Shown here piece by piece: positions 17,595 to 27,239 of a DNA stretch of 47,341 bases. The DNA comes from Woeseiaceae bacterium (lineage in GTDB: Bacteria; Pseudomonadota; Gammaproteobacteria; Steroidobacterales; Woeseiaceae): positions 53,825 through 101,165 of the forward strand of contig WVYQ01000020.1 in assembly GCA_011772865.1 (NCBI GenBank). The letters run 5' to 3'. Position 1 is the stretch's first letter. The number at the start of each line of letters is the position of its first letter. Under the pieces are notes generated by a model, which saw only the letters and a program-made list of their open reading frames with translations, searched no databases and was not told where the DNA came from. Position numbers and translations under genes: made by a program.

Positions 17595-17990
17595 CTAGCG
17601 GCGTACGAGACGCGTCTTGTTAAAGTGCACCGTGAACGAGATATTACCAATGAATGGCGCTGTGTGGTCGTAGACGGCTGCAACCTCATAACCGCCGTCT
17701 ACCGATGTCACTTTGACGTCACGATACGTGATGATACCGACACTCTCCACGTCAAATCGACGGGACATTGAGCTGCGTATCTGTTCCCGCGTCGGATTCA
17801 TGCCGTCGAATTCTTCGAAAACGCCGTCAACGACGCCGACGACTTTCATGTAGTTCAGGTAAACCGGCGTCAGGCGGATCGCACCAAACGCGAAAACGCC
17901 GACGAACGAAGCCAGGATGATATAGCCGAGCATCGTCGCGCCGCGTTGTCTCGCGGCCATTCCGTATCGTGTCTCTCTAATGCGGACCAT
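17595..17990 (-). CDS. DUF4845 domain protein
   Basis: A 131-residue protein with one N-terminal membrane helix (about 21-40, LGYIILASFVGVFAFGAI) followed by a periplasmic domain with LTPVYLNYMKVVGVVDGV. The family is regularly found between lepB and rnc in gammaproteobacteria; its role is unknown. The N-terminus RQRGATMLGYIIL resembles a pseudopilin-like entry (Arg-Gly-x-Thr before the helix). ATG at 17990 is used; ATG at 17960 would give a start closer to the family average. Confidence 0.85.
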   Translation of the reverse strand: MVRIRETRYGMAARQRGATMLGYIILASFVGVFAFGAIRLTPVYLNYMKVVGVVDGVFEEFDGMNPTREQIRSSMSRRFDVESVGIITYRDVKVTSVDGGYEVAAVYDHTAPFIGNISFTVHFNKTRLVRR

Positions 17991-18080
17991 AGCGAAATCA
18001 CCCCTTCAGAGGTGCCATTTGCAGCCAATCAGGGCGAATTTAACGTAATTTCAAGCCCCGATTCAGTGATTTGTACCACA

Positions 18081-18836
18081 TTATTGGATCTTGTCGCCGA
18101 TCCGGTTCCAGCGCGGCCAGGTCAGCCCGTCCATGTGCATCCAGATACGAACGGCCTCGCCGACCAGGTGGCTTTCAGGAATGGCGTCGATGAAGCGACT
18201 GTCCCGGCTATTGTCACGATTGTCGCCCATGACGAAATAATGGCCTTTGGGCACCTGGTATACGCCGTCCCGCACCATGTACGCCGCATTGGTGATCAGG
18301 ATCTCGTGCTCGCGCTCGCCAAGCTGCTCGACGAAGCGAGGACTGTCGGGGGTGGCTTCAGGATGCTGGGCCAGCGGCACTTCTTCACCGTTGATAATCA
18401 ATCGATGCCGCTCGTAGATGATCTCGTCGCCGGGCAGCCCGACAACACGCTTGATGTAGTTGATACTTGGATTGTCCGGCAGCCGAAATACGACCACGTC
18501 ACCGCGCTCCGGCGAGCCGGTTTCGAGGATCTTCGTCTCGGATACCGGCAATCGCAGCCCATACGAGTACTTCTTGACGAAAATAAAATCTCCCTGCAAC
18601 AACGTGGGCATCATGGAACCCGACGGAATCCGGAACGGCTCGAATACGAAGGAACGGACAACCAGGACAAACAGCAAAACCGGAAAAAACGAGCGCGAAT
18701 ACTCGACGAGCGTCTGCATTGCGGTCGATGTGCCCTCTTTATCCTCAACGCGTCCCCACACCCACTTATCCAGTGCGACGACGATGCCCGTAAGCAACGT
18801 CAGGAGCGTCAGTATCAGTGCCAGATTAATACTCAA
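18081..18836 (-). CDS. lepB: Signal peptidase I
   Basis: Inner-membrane endopeptidase that removes Sec and Tat signal peptides. The 251-residue protein has two N-terminal helices (about 3-22 and 50-67). The catalytic Ser74 lies in RIPSGSMMPTL and the general base Lys129 in NYIKRVVGLPGD, with the late box GHYFVMGDNRDNSRDSR. It follows lepA after 10 bases, the classic lepA-lepB operon, and the DUF4845 gene comes 90 bases downstream. Confidence 0.97.
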   Translation of the reverse strand: MSINLALILTLLTLLTGIVVALDKWVWGRVEDKEGTSTAMQTLVEYSRSFFPVLLFVLVVRSFVFEPFRIPSGSMMPTLLQGDFIFVKKYSYGLRLPVSETKILETGSPERGDVVVFRLPDNPSINYIKRVVGLPGDEIIYERHRLIINGEEVPLAQHPEATPDSPRFVEQLGEREHEILITNAAYMVRDGVYQVPKGHYFVMGDNRDNSRDSRFIDAIPESHLVGEAVRIWMHMDGLTWPRWNRIGDKIQ

Positions 18837-18846
18837 TTCCCCACTC

Positions 18847-20637
18847 TCACTTCTCGACCTTCAGGACTGCGAGAAACGCCTCCTGCGGAATCTCAACGGA
18901 TCCTACCTGTTTCATGCGGCGCTTGCCGGCCTTTTGTTTTTCGAGCAGTTTGCGCTTTCGCGTGACGTCGCCGCCGTAGCATTTGGCCGTGACATTCTTG
19001 CGCAAAGCCTTGACGTTACTGCGGGCGACGATCTGGCCGCCGATGGCAGCCTGGATAGCGACGTCGAACATTTGCCGTGGTATGAGTTCCCGCATCCTGT
19101 CGACCAGCTCGCGACCCCGGTACTGGGCATTGTCGCGATGCACGATGATTGACAGCGCATCGACACGGTCGCCATTGATCAGCATATCCAGCCGCACGAG
19201 ATCGGCAGGCTCGAAACGCTCGAAATGATAATCGAACGAGGCATATCCCCGGCTGACCGACTTCAGACGATCGAAGAAATCCAGCACAACTTCGGCCAGC
19301 GGCATTTCGTACTCGATCGATACCTGGGAACCCAGGTAGCGCATATGTTTCTGCACCCCGCGCTTCTCGGTGCAGAGCTTGATAACAGCACCTACATGTT
19401 TCTCGGGAACGAGAATATTGGCCGTAATAATCGGCTCTCGCAATTCGGCGATCTCGTTGCCGGGCGGGAGCTTGGACGGGTTATCCACGTATGTCACATT
19501 TCCTGAACTATCGACAACCTCGAATACGACCGTGGGGGCCGTCGTGATCAGCTCGAGGTCATACTCGCGTTCAAGTCGCTCCTGCACGATTTCCATGTGC
19601 AGCATGCCGAGAAAGCCGCAGCGAAACCCGAAACCGAGCGCCGCCGACGTCTCGGGCTCGAAATGCAGCGCTGCGTCGTTCAGTCGCAGCTTCTGCAGTG
19701 CTTCGCGGAAGTTCTCGTAGTCATCGGAACGAATCGGGAACAGTCCCGCGAAGACACGCGGCTGAATATGCTGAAACCCCGGCAACGGCTCAGCGCAGGG
19801 CTGGCGTGCGAGCGTTATCGTATCGCCGACGGGAGCGCCATATATGTCCTTGATGCCGGCGATCACGAAACCGACCTGGCCCGTTTTCAGCTCGTCGCGA
19901 TCTGCCATCTTCGGCGTGAAGCATCCGACTCGATCGGCGCTATAAGTATCCCCGGTCGACATGATCTTGATCTTGCCGCGTTTCGGCAAACTGCCGTTCA
20001 CCACACGAACCAATGACACGACACCCACGTAATTATCAAACCATGAGTCGATGATCAGCGCCTGCAGCGGCGCCTCCGGATCGCCCTCGGGAGGCGGGAT
20101 GTCGCGCACGATGGCCTCGAGCAGATCGGGGACGCCAACGCCTGTTTTTGCGCTGACTTCGACTGCGCTCTGTGCTTCGACGCCGATGATGTCCTCGATC
20201 TCGGCCTTGACCCTGGCGGGCTCCGCGGCAGGCAGATCGATCTTGTTGAGAACCGACAAAACCTCGAGCCCCTGGTCGATTGCGGTCGTGCAGTTAGCGA
20301 CGCTCTGGGCTTCGACTCCCTGCGCGGCGTCGACGACCAGGAGCGCGCCTTCGCAGGCCGCCAGCGACCGGGAGACCTCGTAGGAAAAATCGACATGCCC
20401 GGGCGTGTCGATGAAGTTCAGCTCATACGTTTTGCCGTCCTGCGCGGTGTACTGCAGCGATACGCTCTGCGCCTTGATCGTAATTCCGCGCTCTCGCTCG
20501 AGTTCCATCGAATCGAGCACCTGCTCCGCCATTTCACGATCCGAAAGGCCACCGCAATGCTGGATAAAGCGGTCAGCCAGTGTCGATTTGCCATGGTCTA
20601 TATGGGCAATGATTGAAAAGTTACGTATGTGATTCAT
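18847..20637 (-). CDS. lepA: Elongation factor 4 (LepA)
   Basis: Ribosome-associated translational GTPase (EF4). The 596-residue protein has G1 AHIDHGKST (11-19), G3 DTPGHVDF, G4 NKID, EF-G-like domains II, III and V, and the LepA-specific C-terminal domain with [16 protein letters not shown]. The C-terminal RNA-contact segment is basic ([21 protein letters not shown]). Its start lies inside the end of the glutaredoxin-like gene (17-base overlap). Confidence 0.98.
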   Translation of the reverse strand: MNHIRNFSIIAHIDHGKSTLADRFIQHCGGLSDREMAEQVLDSMELERERGITIKAQSVSLQYTAQDGKTYELNFIDTPGHVDFSYEVSRSLAACEGALLVVDAAQGVEAQSVANCTTAIDQGLEVLSVLNKIDLPAAEPARVKAEIEDIIGVEAQSAVEVSAKTGVGVPDLLEAIVRDIPPPEGDPEAPLQALIIDSWFDNYVGVVSLVRVVNGSLPKRGKIKIMSTGDTYSADRVGCFTPKMADRDELKTGQVGFVIAGIKDIYGAPVGDTITLARQPCAEPLPGFQHIQPRVFAGLFPIRSDDYENFREALQKLRLNDAALHFEPETSAALGFGFRCGFLGMLHMEIVQERLEREYDLELITTAPTVVFEVVDSSGNVTYVDNPSKLPPGNEIAELREPIITANILVPEKHVGAVIKLCTEKRGVQKHMRYLGSQVSIEYEMPLAEVVLDFFDRLKSVSRGYASFDYHFERFEPADLVRLDMLINGDRVDALSIIVHRDNAQYRGRELVDRMRELIPRQMFDVAIQAAIGGQIVARSNVKALRKNVTAKCYGGDVTRKRKLLEKQKAGKRRMKQVGSVEIPQEAFLAVLKVEK

Positions 20638-20869
20638 CGAGGCCCAGAATCCGTGTCAGCGCCTGGCGGTCGAGATGATACTGGCAGATTAGCTCGCCGT
20701 CATATTCGACGACCGGCACGCGCGTACCGTATTCGCGCCTCCAGTCCTCCCGAGTATCGATATCGTGTACCACGATGCGAAATCGACCCTGTACGAGCGG
20801 CAATAACTCTTCGACAAGAATCTCGCAAAGATGGCAGCCCTGCCTGCTGTATACATCGATTGTCTTCAA
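20621..20869 (-). CDS. Glutaredoxin-like thiol protein (DUF836 type)
   Basis: A short thioredoxin-fold protein with an N-terminal redox pair CHLC following DVYSRQG. The cis-Pro loop follows as [12 protein letters not shown], then a short C-terminal helix. I favour TTG at 20869 (82 residues): it overlaps the rseC stop as TTGA and begins with the expected KTIDVYS strand. ATG at 20908 would add 13 residues and overlap rseC by 43 bases. It also overlaps lepA by 17 bases. Substrates are unknown; placement after rseC, itself a Cys-rich membrane protein, could point to a thiol link, but this is speculation. Confidence 0.82.
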   Translation of the reverse strand: MKTIDVYSRQGCHLCEILVEELLPLVQGRFRIVVHDIDTREDWRREYGTRVPVVEYDGELICQYHLDRQALTRILGLDESHT

Positions 20870-21306
20870 CAGAGACGCTCTATTCGGGGCGTAAAACGGC
20901 GAAGACATGCCGCTCGTCGCAACCGCCAGCGGCTCAACAGAAGACCGCCACCGAGCCCCAGTAATGCCAGAACCGCTGCACCCTGGTCGCCAAGCGCCGC
21001 CGCATAGGCGATTGCGGCACCTGCAATTGCGCCGATCATCGGCAAACCGTAGACGATGAACGCGGCGCGCAACAGGTTGTCCGGAGCCAGAGAGAGTTCG
21101 ACCCTGTCGTCGACCTCAGGCCGCAACCCGTCGGGTACCGCTACTTCGATCTCCCGCTCCTGGCCCGAAGTTGCAAAGATTCCGGCACCGCAGCCCTTGC
21201 CCGCCGCACAGCGCGGGCAGGCCGGGATATCCTGCACGAGAACCGTAACGCGCAGACCGCCTTCGCCAGGGATAAGCGACAGTATTCTGCCTCGGGGATT
21301 GTCCAT
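20866..21306 (-). CDS. rseC: RseC/MucC family membrane protein
   Basis: RseC is an inner-membrane protein of the sigma-E operon, linked in E. coli to SoxR reduction and to modulation of sigma-E. The 146-residue protein starts with a soluble region carrying the Cys cluster CPRCAAGKGCGAG (Cys 30, 33 and 39), followed by two membrane helices (about 78-100 and 104-122) and a basic tail. It lies 33 bases downstream of rseB. Confidence 0.9.
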   Translation of the reverse strand: MDNPRGRILSLIPGEGGLRVTVLVQDIPACPRCAAGKGCGAGIFATSGQEREIEVAVPDGLRPEVDDRVELSLAPDNLLRAAFIVYGLPMIGAIAGAAIAYAAALGDQGAAVLALLGLGGGLLLSRWRLRRAACLRRFTPRIERLC

Positions 21307-21339
21307 GGTATTGAATCCGGCAGGCCGAAACGGCCGGGA

Positions 21340-22314
21340 TCAGTTCGGCCGCATTGATGTTGCGATCTTCTCGACCGTGATCGATGGCACTTCGCCGACC
21401 GCCGTGACCTGAAAGCCCTCAAATCGAACGCTATAGGAATTTGATGACCCGACGCTGGAGCGCCGGGCTATTTTCTTGTCGCCAGCGGGCTCGATAAAGA
21501 CCGACACATTGGCCAGGCCATCGCTGTAAAGAATATGCGTCACGGTTGCGTCCCGGCTGGCAAGATTTTCCTCGTGTGTCGATACGACCCTGAACCCCGA
21601 TGGCAGATCGTCACTGGACCACGCACTTGCCACACCATGGCTGACATGCCGTTTCGGCTGAGTGAACCAGCGAAAATTCTCGATGCTGATCGATGGCGAC
21701 AACGCGCTCGCGTGAATCTCGGAATTGAGCCGAATATCGGCGAACTTGACCTGTTCTATGGAACTGCCGTCCTGCGCCATCATCTTGGTCTGCAGCGGGA
21801 AGCCGGACTCTACGTCGAGCCATAGCCGGTGACCATATCGATAATCGTCATGCGGCCGGATCGCGATCAGCACGGACTTGCGGCCGGCAACGCGATCCTC
21901 GCGTACGATTGCGACATCGTATTCGCTGCCAAAGCGAATATCACTCGACGGCAATGACGAAAACAACGTGCTTTGATCGTTCCATTCCTCGACGAGCACT
22001 GATTTCTTGTCAGGCAAAATGCACTGGACCTCGTTGCCAATCCTGATGATTTCCAGCCCATTGCCCTCCTGGACAACGACCTTTTCGTGGACTACGCCGT
22101 CCTTGATAACGCGTACGACTTTCAACGCTTCGACCTGGCCATTCTGGACCCGAATGACCGTGCCTTCATAGTTCGCCGTCTGTACGGCTCCGGTCATGCG
22201 GTCGAGCCAGTCGTGCGGGGAGCCGTCCTGTGCGGCGGCCTGCGTGGACATCCCGAGAAGACTGCCGAGCGCAACGCTAGCCGTCGCGATCCAGTGCCGT
22301 CGGGATAGGATCAT
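21340..22314 (-). CDS. rseB: Sigma-E regulatory protein RseB (MucB)
   Basis: Periplasmic protein that binds RseA and shields it from DegS until mislocalised lipopolysaccharide or lipoproteins signal envelope stress. The 324-residue protein has an export signal with SRRHWIATASVALGS, which looks partly Tat-like, cleaved near TQAAAQ. The large LolA-like domain includes DWLDRMTGAVQTANYEGTVI and later YRYGHRLWLDVESGFPLQ; the small domain includes WSSDDLPSGFRVV. The start at 22314 is chosen for the signal peptide; the frame is open far upstream but overlaps rseA. It is 4 bases from the rseA stop. Confidence 0.93.
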   Translation of the reverse strand: MILSRRHWIATASVALGSLLGMSTQAAAQDGSPHDWLDRMTGAVQTANYEGTVIRVQNGQVEALKVVRVIKDGVVHEKVVVQEGNGLEIIRIGNEVQCILPDKKSVLVEEWNDQSTLFSSLPSSDIRFGSEYDVAIVREDRVAGRKSVLIAIRPHDDYRYGHRLWLDVESGFPLQTKMMAQDGSSIEQVKFADIRLNSEIHASALSPSISIENFRWFTQPKRHVSHGVASAWSSDDLPSGFRVVSTHEENLASRDATVTHILYSDGLANVSVFIEPAGDKKIARRSSVGSSNSYSVRFEGFQVTAVGEVPSITVEKIATSMRPN

Positions 22315-22318
22315 CGGA

Positions 22319-22927
22319 TCAGGGCGCCGGGGTTTCCGGAGCCTCGTCAGCGTCGGAATTCGTATCATCGACGGCATCCGCCGACCGGCCCTCGGCCGGC
22401 AACTCGTCTGCGACCTGGTAAGTAACGAGCCTCGAATTGATGCTCTGCAGTCCGATGTACTGTGACGAATCATTGTGGCGCCTGACGTAATCCAGCAACG
22501 CATCGTCCATGCTATCGGGAGTCGTGTAGCTGTCTGCCGGCGTCTCGGCAATGGTGGCAGCGGCAGGTTCCTCGGCGCTCGGTTCGACGGCCAACTGTTG
22601 CAATCCCAGTGTTGCAGCCAGGGCCACTGTCGCGGCTATTGCGACTCCTGCCAAGGGTCGCATGAAACGCGGCGCAGTCGGCGCTGTGTCCGTTTCACCT
22701 TGGTCCAGTCCGGGCTCGTCGAGCTCTGCGACAATTCGCTCACGCAAAACCGACATGCCGGCCAGCATCCGTTCGCCACGGATGACGCGGCCCATCGCAA
22801 GGTATTCGGCTGCCTGTTGCCGGAGACCCCGGTCATGGCACAGCCTGCGCAGTAGCAGCTCGGCTTCGTTCTGCGGCAGTTCGCCGTCCACGAAAGCTGA
22901 AATCTGCATTTTTATTGCATCATTCAT
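22319..22927 (-). CDS. rseA: Anti-sigma-E factor RseA (MucA)
   Basis: Single-pass membrane protein that binds RpoE in the cytoplasm and is cleaved by DegS and RseP under envelope stress. The 202-residue protein begins MQISAFVDGELPQNEAELLLRRL (residues 7-29, the RseA N-terminal fold). A membrane helix lies at about 103-120 (LAGVAIAATVALAATLGL), followed by an acidic periplasmic tail. ATG at 22927 gives the family N-terminus. It lies 14 bases after rpoE and is followed closely by rseB. Confidence 0.93.
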   Translation of the reverse strand: MNDAIKMQISAFVDGELPQNEAELLLRRLCHDRGLRQQAAEYLAMGRVIRGERMLAGMSVLRERIVAELDEPGLDQGETDTAPTAPRFMRPLAGVAIAATVALAATLGLQQLAVEPSAEEPAAATIAETPADSYTTPDSMDDALLDYVRRHNDSSQYIGLQSINSRLVTYQVADELPAEGRSADAVDDTNSDADEAPETPAP

Positions 22928-22941
22928 AGGTCCCCGCCTAA

Positions 22942-23517
22942 TTACCGAATCAGGGTGCCCACTTTCTTGCCAATGGCATCGCGGGCCCTGAAAATTCTTG
23001 ATCGCACGGTCCCAACGGGACAATCCATCGTCTGCGCGATCTCTTCATAACTCATACCATCCAGCTCACGCAAGATGATCGCCGTCCTGAGATCATCCGG
23101 CAGCGCTTCGATGGCGCGCTCCAGCGTTTCCTGCAACTCCTTCGAGAGCGTTACCCCTTCGGGATCATCTGTCTCCTTGAGCTTGGCATGTAGCCCGTAC
23201 TGCTCGGGATCCTGCATATCCAACTCAACATCCATTGGTCGCCGCCGCTGCGCCGCAAGATAGTTCTTCGCGGTATTCACCGCGATCCGGTATAGCCAGG
23301 TATAAAACGCGCTGTCGCCACGGAACCGGGGAAGCGCCCGGTAGGCCTTGATAAAGGCCTCCTGGGTGATATCCAGAGCCTGCTCCGGGTCACGCACATA
23401 CCGCATCACCAGGTTGACGATCTTGTGCTCGTACTTGAGCACGAGCAGATCAAACGCGCCTTTGTCGCCTTTCTGGACCCGTTTGACCAGCTCCTTGTCG
23501 GTGGATTCATTTGCCAT
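22942..23517 (-). CDS. rpoE: RNA polymerase sigma-E factor RpoE (AlgU)
   Basis: ECF sigma factor that runs the envelope-stress response. The 191-residue protein is nearly canonical: region 2 with DLLVLKYEHKIVNLVMRYV and ALDITQEAFIKAYRAL, WLYRIAVNTAKNYL at the end of region 2, and region 4 with IILRELDGMSYEEIAQTM and CPVGTVRSRIFRARDAI. Its own promoter region has a sigma-E-type element at 23543-23569. It heads the rpoE-rseA-rseB-rseC operon; no mucD-like protease gene follows. Confidence 0.98.
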   Translation of the reverse strand: MANESTDKELVKRVQKGDKGAFDLLVLKYEHKIVNLVMRYVRDPEQALDITQEAFIKAYRALPRFRGDSAFYTWLYRIAVNTAKNYLAAQRRRPMDVELDMQDPEQYGLHAKLKETDDPEGVTLSKELQETLERAIEALPDDLRTAIILRELDGMSYEEIAQTMDCPVGTVRSRIFRARDAIGKKVGTLIR

Positions 23518-23542
23518 TCGTACTCATTCCACCAACACCCGG

Positions 23543-23569
23543 ATAGACCGGCCGGATAATCGAAAGTTC
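23543..23569 (-). promoter_or_regulatory. Putative sigma-E autoregulatory promoter of rpoE
   Basis: On the minus strand, GAACTT (23569-23564) is followed after 16 bases by TCTAT (23547-23543). This agrees with the known sigma-E/AlgU promoter form GAACTT-N16/17-TCnnA except for the last base of the -10. The element ends 25 bases before the rpoE start codon, where an autoregulated P2-type promoter is found in E. coli and Pseudomonas. Confidence 0.62.
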
Positions 23570-23633
23570 TCCAAAAACAACACGCATTCAGACTTTTTGT
23601 GACTTGGTTCGCAGCCGGGGCATGGTAGCAGTT

Positions 23634-24074
23634 TCAGCCTCTCGCTCCCAAGTGCCGCCAGATCACCTGCAGGCGCCGCCACTCGTTGTTTTTCCGTGTA
23701 TTGCGGCGAATCAACTCGACGTGTCGCGAGCCTGTATCCGTCCTGAACCTGAGCCATGCGACGCGCCGCAAGACGACACTACCGGACTCGATTGTTGCCG
23801 CGGAGCAACAGTTATTGCGGTCGAAGACGTGCACGACTCCGTCCTCGTCGATCCGGAGTCGATCACAGGCCTTATTCGCTCTGGATATAAGCCACAGATC
23901 GCGACCGCTCATGCCGCACCAGCCGAGCCCTGCCAGCACCTGCCACTGCCAGGCAATCGGCAAGGTCATAATCGCCGCGATGCCGCCTGCTGCGGCGAGC
24001 ATCCCGGAACCGAGAACCGCGCGCCGCAGCTGTGGATCAGGCATCAGCTCGGCCGAGTATTTGATCGATGACAC
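23634..24074 (-). CDS. ygfX: YgfX-like inner-membrane protein (CptA family)
   Basis: A 146-residue protein with a short N-terminal segment, two closely spaced membrane helices (about 20-37 and 41-55) and a cytoplasmic beta-rich tail ending in basic residues. This layout and the position directly downstream of sdhE match E. coli YgfX (CptA), reported as partner of SdhE and, under the name CptA, as a toxin acting on the cytoskeleton. Sequence similarity is low, as is usual for this family, so the call rests mainly on layout and neighbourhood. It overlaps sdhE by 38 bases. Confidence 0.7.
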   Translation of the reverse strand: MSSIKYSAELMPDPQLRRAVLGSGMLAAAGGIAAIMTLPIAWQWQVLAGLGWCGMSGRDLWLISRANKACDRLRIDEDGVVHVFDRNNCCSAATIESGSVVLRRVAWLRFRTDTGSRHVELIRRNTRKNNEWRRLQVIWRHLGARG

Positions 24075-24267
24075 GTTTCAGCTCGGGAGAAGGCGTCTGC
24101 TGATTCAAGAGATAGCCTGCAAGTTCAGGATCCGGAAGATCCAGAAGTGCCTGAAACGCCCGCTTATCGGTCTCGGACGCTGACTCGTAGAACTTGTCGA
24201 GATAAGCAACGAGGAGTTCGTCCAGTTCCCGCATTCCCCGCCTGCATTGCCAGCGGAGCCGCGTCAA
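24037..24267 (-). CDS. sdhE: FAD assembly factor SdhE
   Basis: Small helical protein that promotes covalent flavinylation of SdhA. The 76-residue protein has the invariant [11 protein letters not shown] motif (RGxxE, residues 9-19) and the second family block [12 protein letters not shown]. It overlaps the sdhB stop by 4 bases (ATGA), so it is probably co-translated with its client complex. Confidence 0.95.
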   Translation of the reverse strand: MTRLRWQCRRGMRELDELLVAYLDKFYESASETDKRAFQALLDLPDPELAGYLLNQQTPSPELKRVIDQILGRADA

Positions 24268-25046
24268 TAACGCCTCTCGACCAGCATTTTCTTGGTCTCG
24301 GCAATCGCTTGTGCCGGATTGAGATCCTTGGGGCAGGTCTGCGTGCAGTTCATGATCGTATGACAGCGATACAGCCGGAACGGATCCTCGAGCTCATCGA
24401 GGCGTTCACCGGTCGCCTCGTCACGACTGTCCACAAGCCAGCGATAGGCAGCCAGCAATGCCGCAGGACCGAGGTAGCGGTCGCTGTTCCACCAATAGCT
24501 TGGGCAGCTCGTTGAACAACAGGCGCAAAGGATGCACGCGGCAGGCTCATTGATGAGTTCCTGATCTTCCTTGCTCTGCAGCCTTTCACGGTCGGGCGGT
24601 GGTGGCGTCCGGGTTTGCAGCCACGGTTTGATCGATGCGTACTGCGCATAGAAATTCGTCAGGTCCGGTACGAGATCCTTGACGACCGGCATGTGCGGCA
24701 ACGGGTAGATCTTGACGTCGCCCTTGACGCTGTCGATCGCGCGAGTGCACGCCAGCGTATTTCCGCCATCGATATTCATTGCGCAGGAACCACAGATGCC
24801 TTCACGGCACGAGCGCCTGAACGTCAGCGTAGGATCGATTTCATTCTTGATCTTGATCAGCGCATCGAGAACCATCGGACCACAGCTGTCGACATCGACC
24901 TCATAGGTATCGACGCGCGGATTTTCGCCGCTGTCGGGATCGTAGCGATAGACCGCAAACCGGCGCACGTTCGCTGATCCGTCGGCCGCAGCGAAATGCC
25001 GGCCCTTGCGGATGCGTGAATTCTTTGGAAGTCTGAATTCAGCCAT
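24264..25046 (-). CDS. sdhB: Succinate dehydrogenase iron-sulfur subunit
   Basis: Carries electrons from the flavin to quinone in complex II. The 260-residue protein has all three cluster motifs: CREGICGSC with a downstream Cys for the 2Fe-2S centre, [12 protein letters not shown] for the 4Fe-4S centre, and [17 protein letters not shown] for the 3Fe-4S centre. A N-terminal extension (about 30 residues) precedes the ferredoxin fold. It starts 31 bases after sdhA. Confidence 0.97.
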   Translation of the reverse strand: MAEFRLPKNSRIRKGRHFAAADGSANVRRFAVYRYDPDSGENPRVDTYEVDVDSCGPMVLDALIKIKNEIDPTLTFRRSCREGICGSCAMNIDGGNTLACTRAIDSVKGDVKIYPLPHMPVVKDLVPDLTNFYAQYASIKPWLQTRTPPPPDRERLQSKEDQELINEPAACILCACCSTSCPSYWWNSDRYLGPAALLAAYRWLVDSRDEATGERLDELEDPFRLYRCHTIMNCTQTCPKDLNPAQAIAETKKMLVERRY

Positions 25047-25077
25047 ATTCGTATATCAAGCCTCTGACTTCGCCAGC

Positions 25078-26862
25078 CTAGTAGACCCGGGCCTTGGGTG
25101 GAATCGCATCGACGTCGTCGGTCAGCGTATCCTGGTGCACGGGCCGATAATCGAAACTCACTGCACCGTTGTCATCAACCCATGCCAACGTATGTTTCAT
25201 CCAGTTTTCGTCGTCGCGATCCGGGTAGTCTTCGCGCGCATGGGCGCCGCGGCTTTCGAGACGATTGACCGCCGACCGGATTGTCGCCGCGGCGTTGAGC
25301 ATAAGATTCTCGAGTTCCATCGTCTCGATGAGATCGGTATTCCAGACGAGCGAACGGTCCGACACCTTGACGTCCGCCAACGATGCGAACGTCTGATCCA
25401 GTAACCCGGCCCCTTCTTCGAGAGACTCGCCGGTGCGAAAGACTGCCGCGTGGCTCTGCATGATCTTCTGCATTTCCAGCCGAATAACTGCTGTCGGCCG
25501 GCTGCCATCGGCATTGCGCAGGCGATCAATGCGCTCCACACTGTTTTGCCCGGCATCGGACGGCAATTCCCGGTGGCGTGTGCCCGGCGTCATTGTCTCT
25601 TCACAGAAGTGTGCCGCTGCGCGCCCGAACACGACGAGATCCAGCAGTGAGTTCGACCCGAGGCGATTGGCCCCATGAACGGACACGCAGGCGGCCTCGC
25701 CCACGGCCATCAGCCCCGGCACGACCGACTCGGCGTCACCATCCTTCATGGTTACGACCTCGCCATTGTAGTTCGCCGGAATGCCGCCCATGTTGTAATG
25801 CACGGTCGGCAGTACCGGAATCGGCTCCTTCGTCACGTCGACCCCGGCAAAGATCCGCGCCGACTCGGCGATGCCCGGCAGCCGTTCTTCGATAACCTCG
25901 GGGCCGAGATGCTCCAGGTGCAGGTGAATGTGATCGGTCTCGGCGCCGACGCCCCGGCCTTCGCGAATTTCGATCGTCATCGACCGGCTGACCACGTCGC
26001 GCGATGCCAGGTCCTTTGCGTTCGGGGCGTAGCGTTCCATGAACCGCTCACCGTCCGAATTTGTCAGGTAGCCGCCCTCGCCGCGCACGCCTTCCGTGAT
26101 CAGGCAACCGGCGCCGTAAATGCCGGTCGGGTGAAACTGCACGAACTCCATGTCCTGCGCGGGCAGTCCGGCGCGCATGACCATGGCGTTGCCGTCACCG
26201 GTACAGGTATGCGCAGACGTGCAGGAGAAGTAGGCGCGTCCGTACCCGCCCGTCGCCAGGATGACCTGGTGAGAGCGGAACCGATGCAGCCGGCCGGTGG
26301 CGAGATCGATTGCAACGACGCCGCGACAGGCACCATCCTCCATGATCAGGTCGACCGCAAAATACTCGATGTAAAACTCGGCATCGTGCTTCAGCGACTG
26401 CTGGTAGAGCGTATGCAGCATCGCATGACCCGTTCGATCGGCTGCGGCGCAGGTCCGCTGCGCCGTGCCTTCACCGTACCGCGTCGTCATGCCACCGAAT
26501 GGGCGCTGGTAGATCTTGCCGTCCTCGGTCCGGGAGAAAGGCACTCCGTAGTGTTCGAGTTCGATGACGGCGTCGGGCGCCTCCTTGCACATGTACTCGA
26601 TCGCGTCCTGGTCACCGAGCCAATCGGAGCCCTTGACCGTGTCGTACATATGCCAGCGCCAGTCGTCCTCGCCCATGTTGCCGAGTGCGGCGCTGATGCC
26701 GCCCTGCGCGGCCACCGTGTGACTGCGAGTGGGGAATACCTTCGTGATACATGCGGTGTCGAACCCGGCGTGCGCCAGCCCGAACGTCGCGCGCAGGCCT
26801 GCGCCGCCGGCGCCGATGACGACAACGTCGTAACTGTGGTCAATAAACTCGTAGTCGCTCAT
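25078..26862 (-). CDS. sdhA: Succinate dehydrogenase flavoprotein subunit
   Basis: Oxidises succinate to fumarate in the TCA cycle. The 594-residue protein has the FAD-binding [13 protein letters not shown] (near 14-26), the flavin-linking His in [11 protein letters not shown], substrate-site residues in [23 protein letters not shown], and the C-terminal FAD domain with [18 protein letters not shown]. Its ATG overlaps the sdhD stop by 4 bases. Confidence 0.98.
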   Translation of the reverse strand: MSDYEFIDHSYDVVVIGAGGAGLRATFGLAHAGFDTACITKVFPTRSHTVAAQGGISAALGNMGEDDWRWHMYDTVKGSDWLGDQDAIEYMCKEAPDAVIELEHYGVPFSRTEDGKIYQRPFGGMTTRYGEGTAQRTCAAADRTGHAMLHTLYQQSLKHDAEFYIEYFAVDLIMEDGACRGVVAIDLATGRLHRFRSHQVILATGGYGRAYFSCTSAHTCTGDGNAMVMRAGLPAQDMEFVQFHPTGIYGAGCLITEGVRGEGGYLTNSDGERFMERYAPNAKDLASRDVVSRSMTIEIREGRGVGAETDHIHLHLEHLGPEVIEERLPGIAESARIFAGVDVTKEPIPVLPTVHYNMGGIPANYNGEVVTMKDGDAESVVPGLMAVGEAACVSVHGANRLGSNSLLDLVVFGRAAAHFCEETMTPGTRHRELPSDAGQNSVERIDRLRNADGSRPTAVIRLEMQKIMQSHAAVFRTGESLEEGAGLLDQTFASLADVKVSDRSLVWNTDLIETMELENLMLNAAATIRSAVNRLESRGAHAREDYPDRDDENWMKHTLAWVDDNGAVSFDYRPVHQDTLTDDVDAIPPKARVY

Positions 26863-27239
26863 GCGCCCAGACCGATCAGCAGGATGGCATAAACAGACAA
26901 TGCCGCGACGAACACGTGCGCGAATCGTGACAGGATTAGCGCGGCCAGCTTCAGGCCATTCGCGTGGACGTAATCCTCGATAACCACCTGTACGCCCAGG
27001 TTCGAGTGATAGGCAACGGCAAGACAGGTCAGAAGCATGAGCACGCTGTTCAGCGGCCGGCTTATGAAGTCGATGACGGCATCGTATTGCAGCGCCCCCA
27101 GCGAGACGACCGAAGCCACGAACCAGAGACCGAGCAGCACCAGCGCGATACCCGAAATTCGCTGCCTCCAGAAGTGCCCGGTGCCATCTTTGGCCGTACC
27201 GAGTCCGAGTACCTGGTTGAGCGGCGCCCGCAGGCTCAT
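26859..27239 (-). CDS. sdhD: Succinate dehydrogenase membrane anchor subunit SdhD
   Basis: Membrane subunit that helps bind haem b and ubiquinone. With ATG at 27239 the protein is 126 residues with three helices. It contains the family segment [18 protein letters not shown], which carries the conserved haem-region His and the Asp-Tyr pair. That start overlaps the sdhC stop as ATGA; the open frame extends further upstream but inside sdhC. Confidence 0.93.
   Translation of the reverse strand: MSLRAPLNQVLGLGTAKDGTGHFWRQRISGIALVLLGLWFVASVVSLGALQYDAVIDFISRPLNSVLMLLTCLAVAYHSNLGVQVVIEDYVHANGLKLAALILSRFAHVFVAALSVYAILLIGLGA

Noticed and set aside
23524-23757. A 77-codon frame between rpoE and ygfX
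   Set aside because: It overlaps the end of ygfX in another frame, covers the rpoE promoter region and has no family resemblance.
25675-26892. A 405-codon open frame antisense to sdhA
   Set aside because: It is a shadow of the highly conserved sdhA frame with no domain match.
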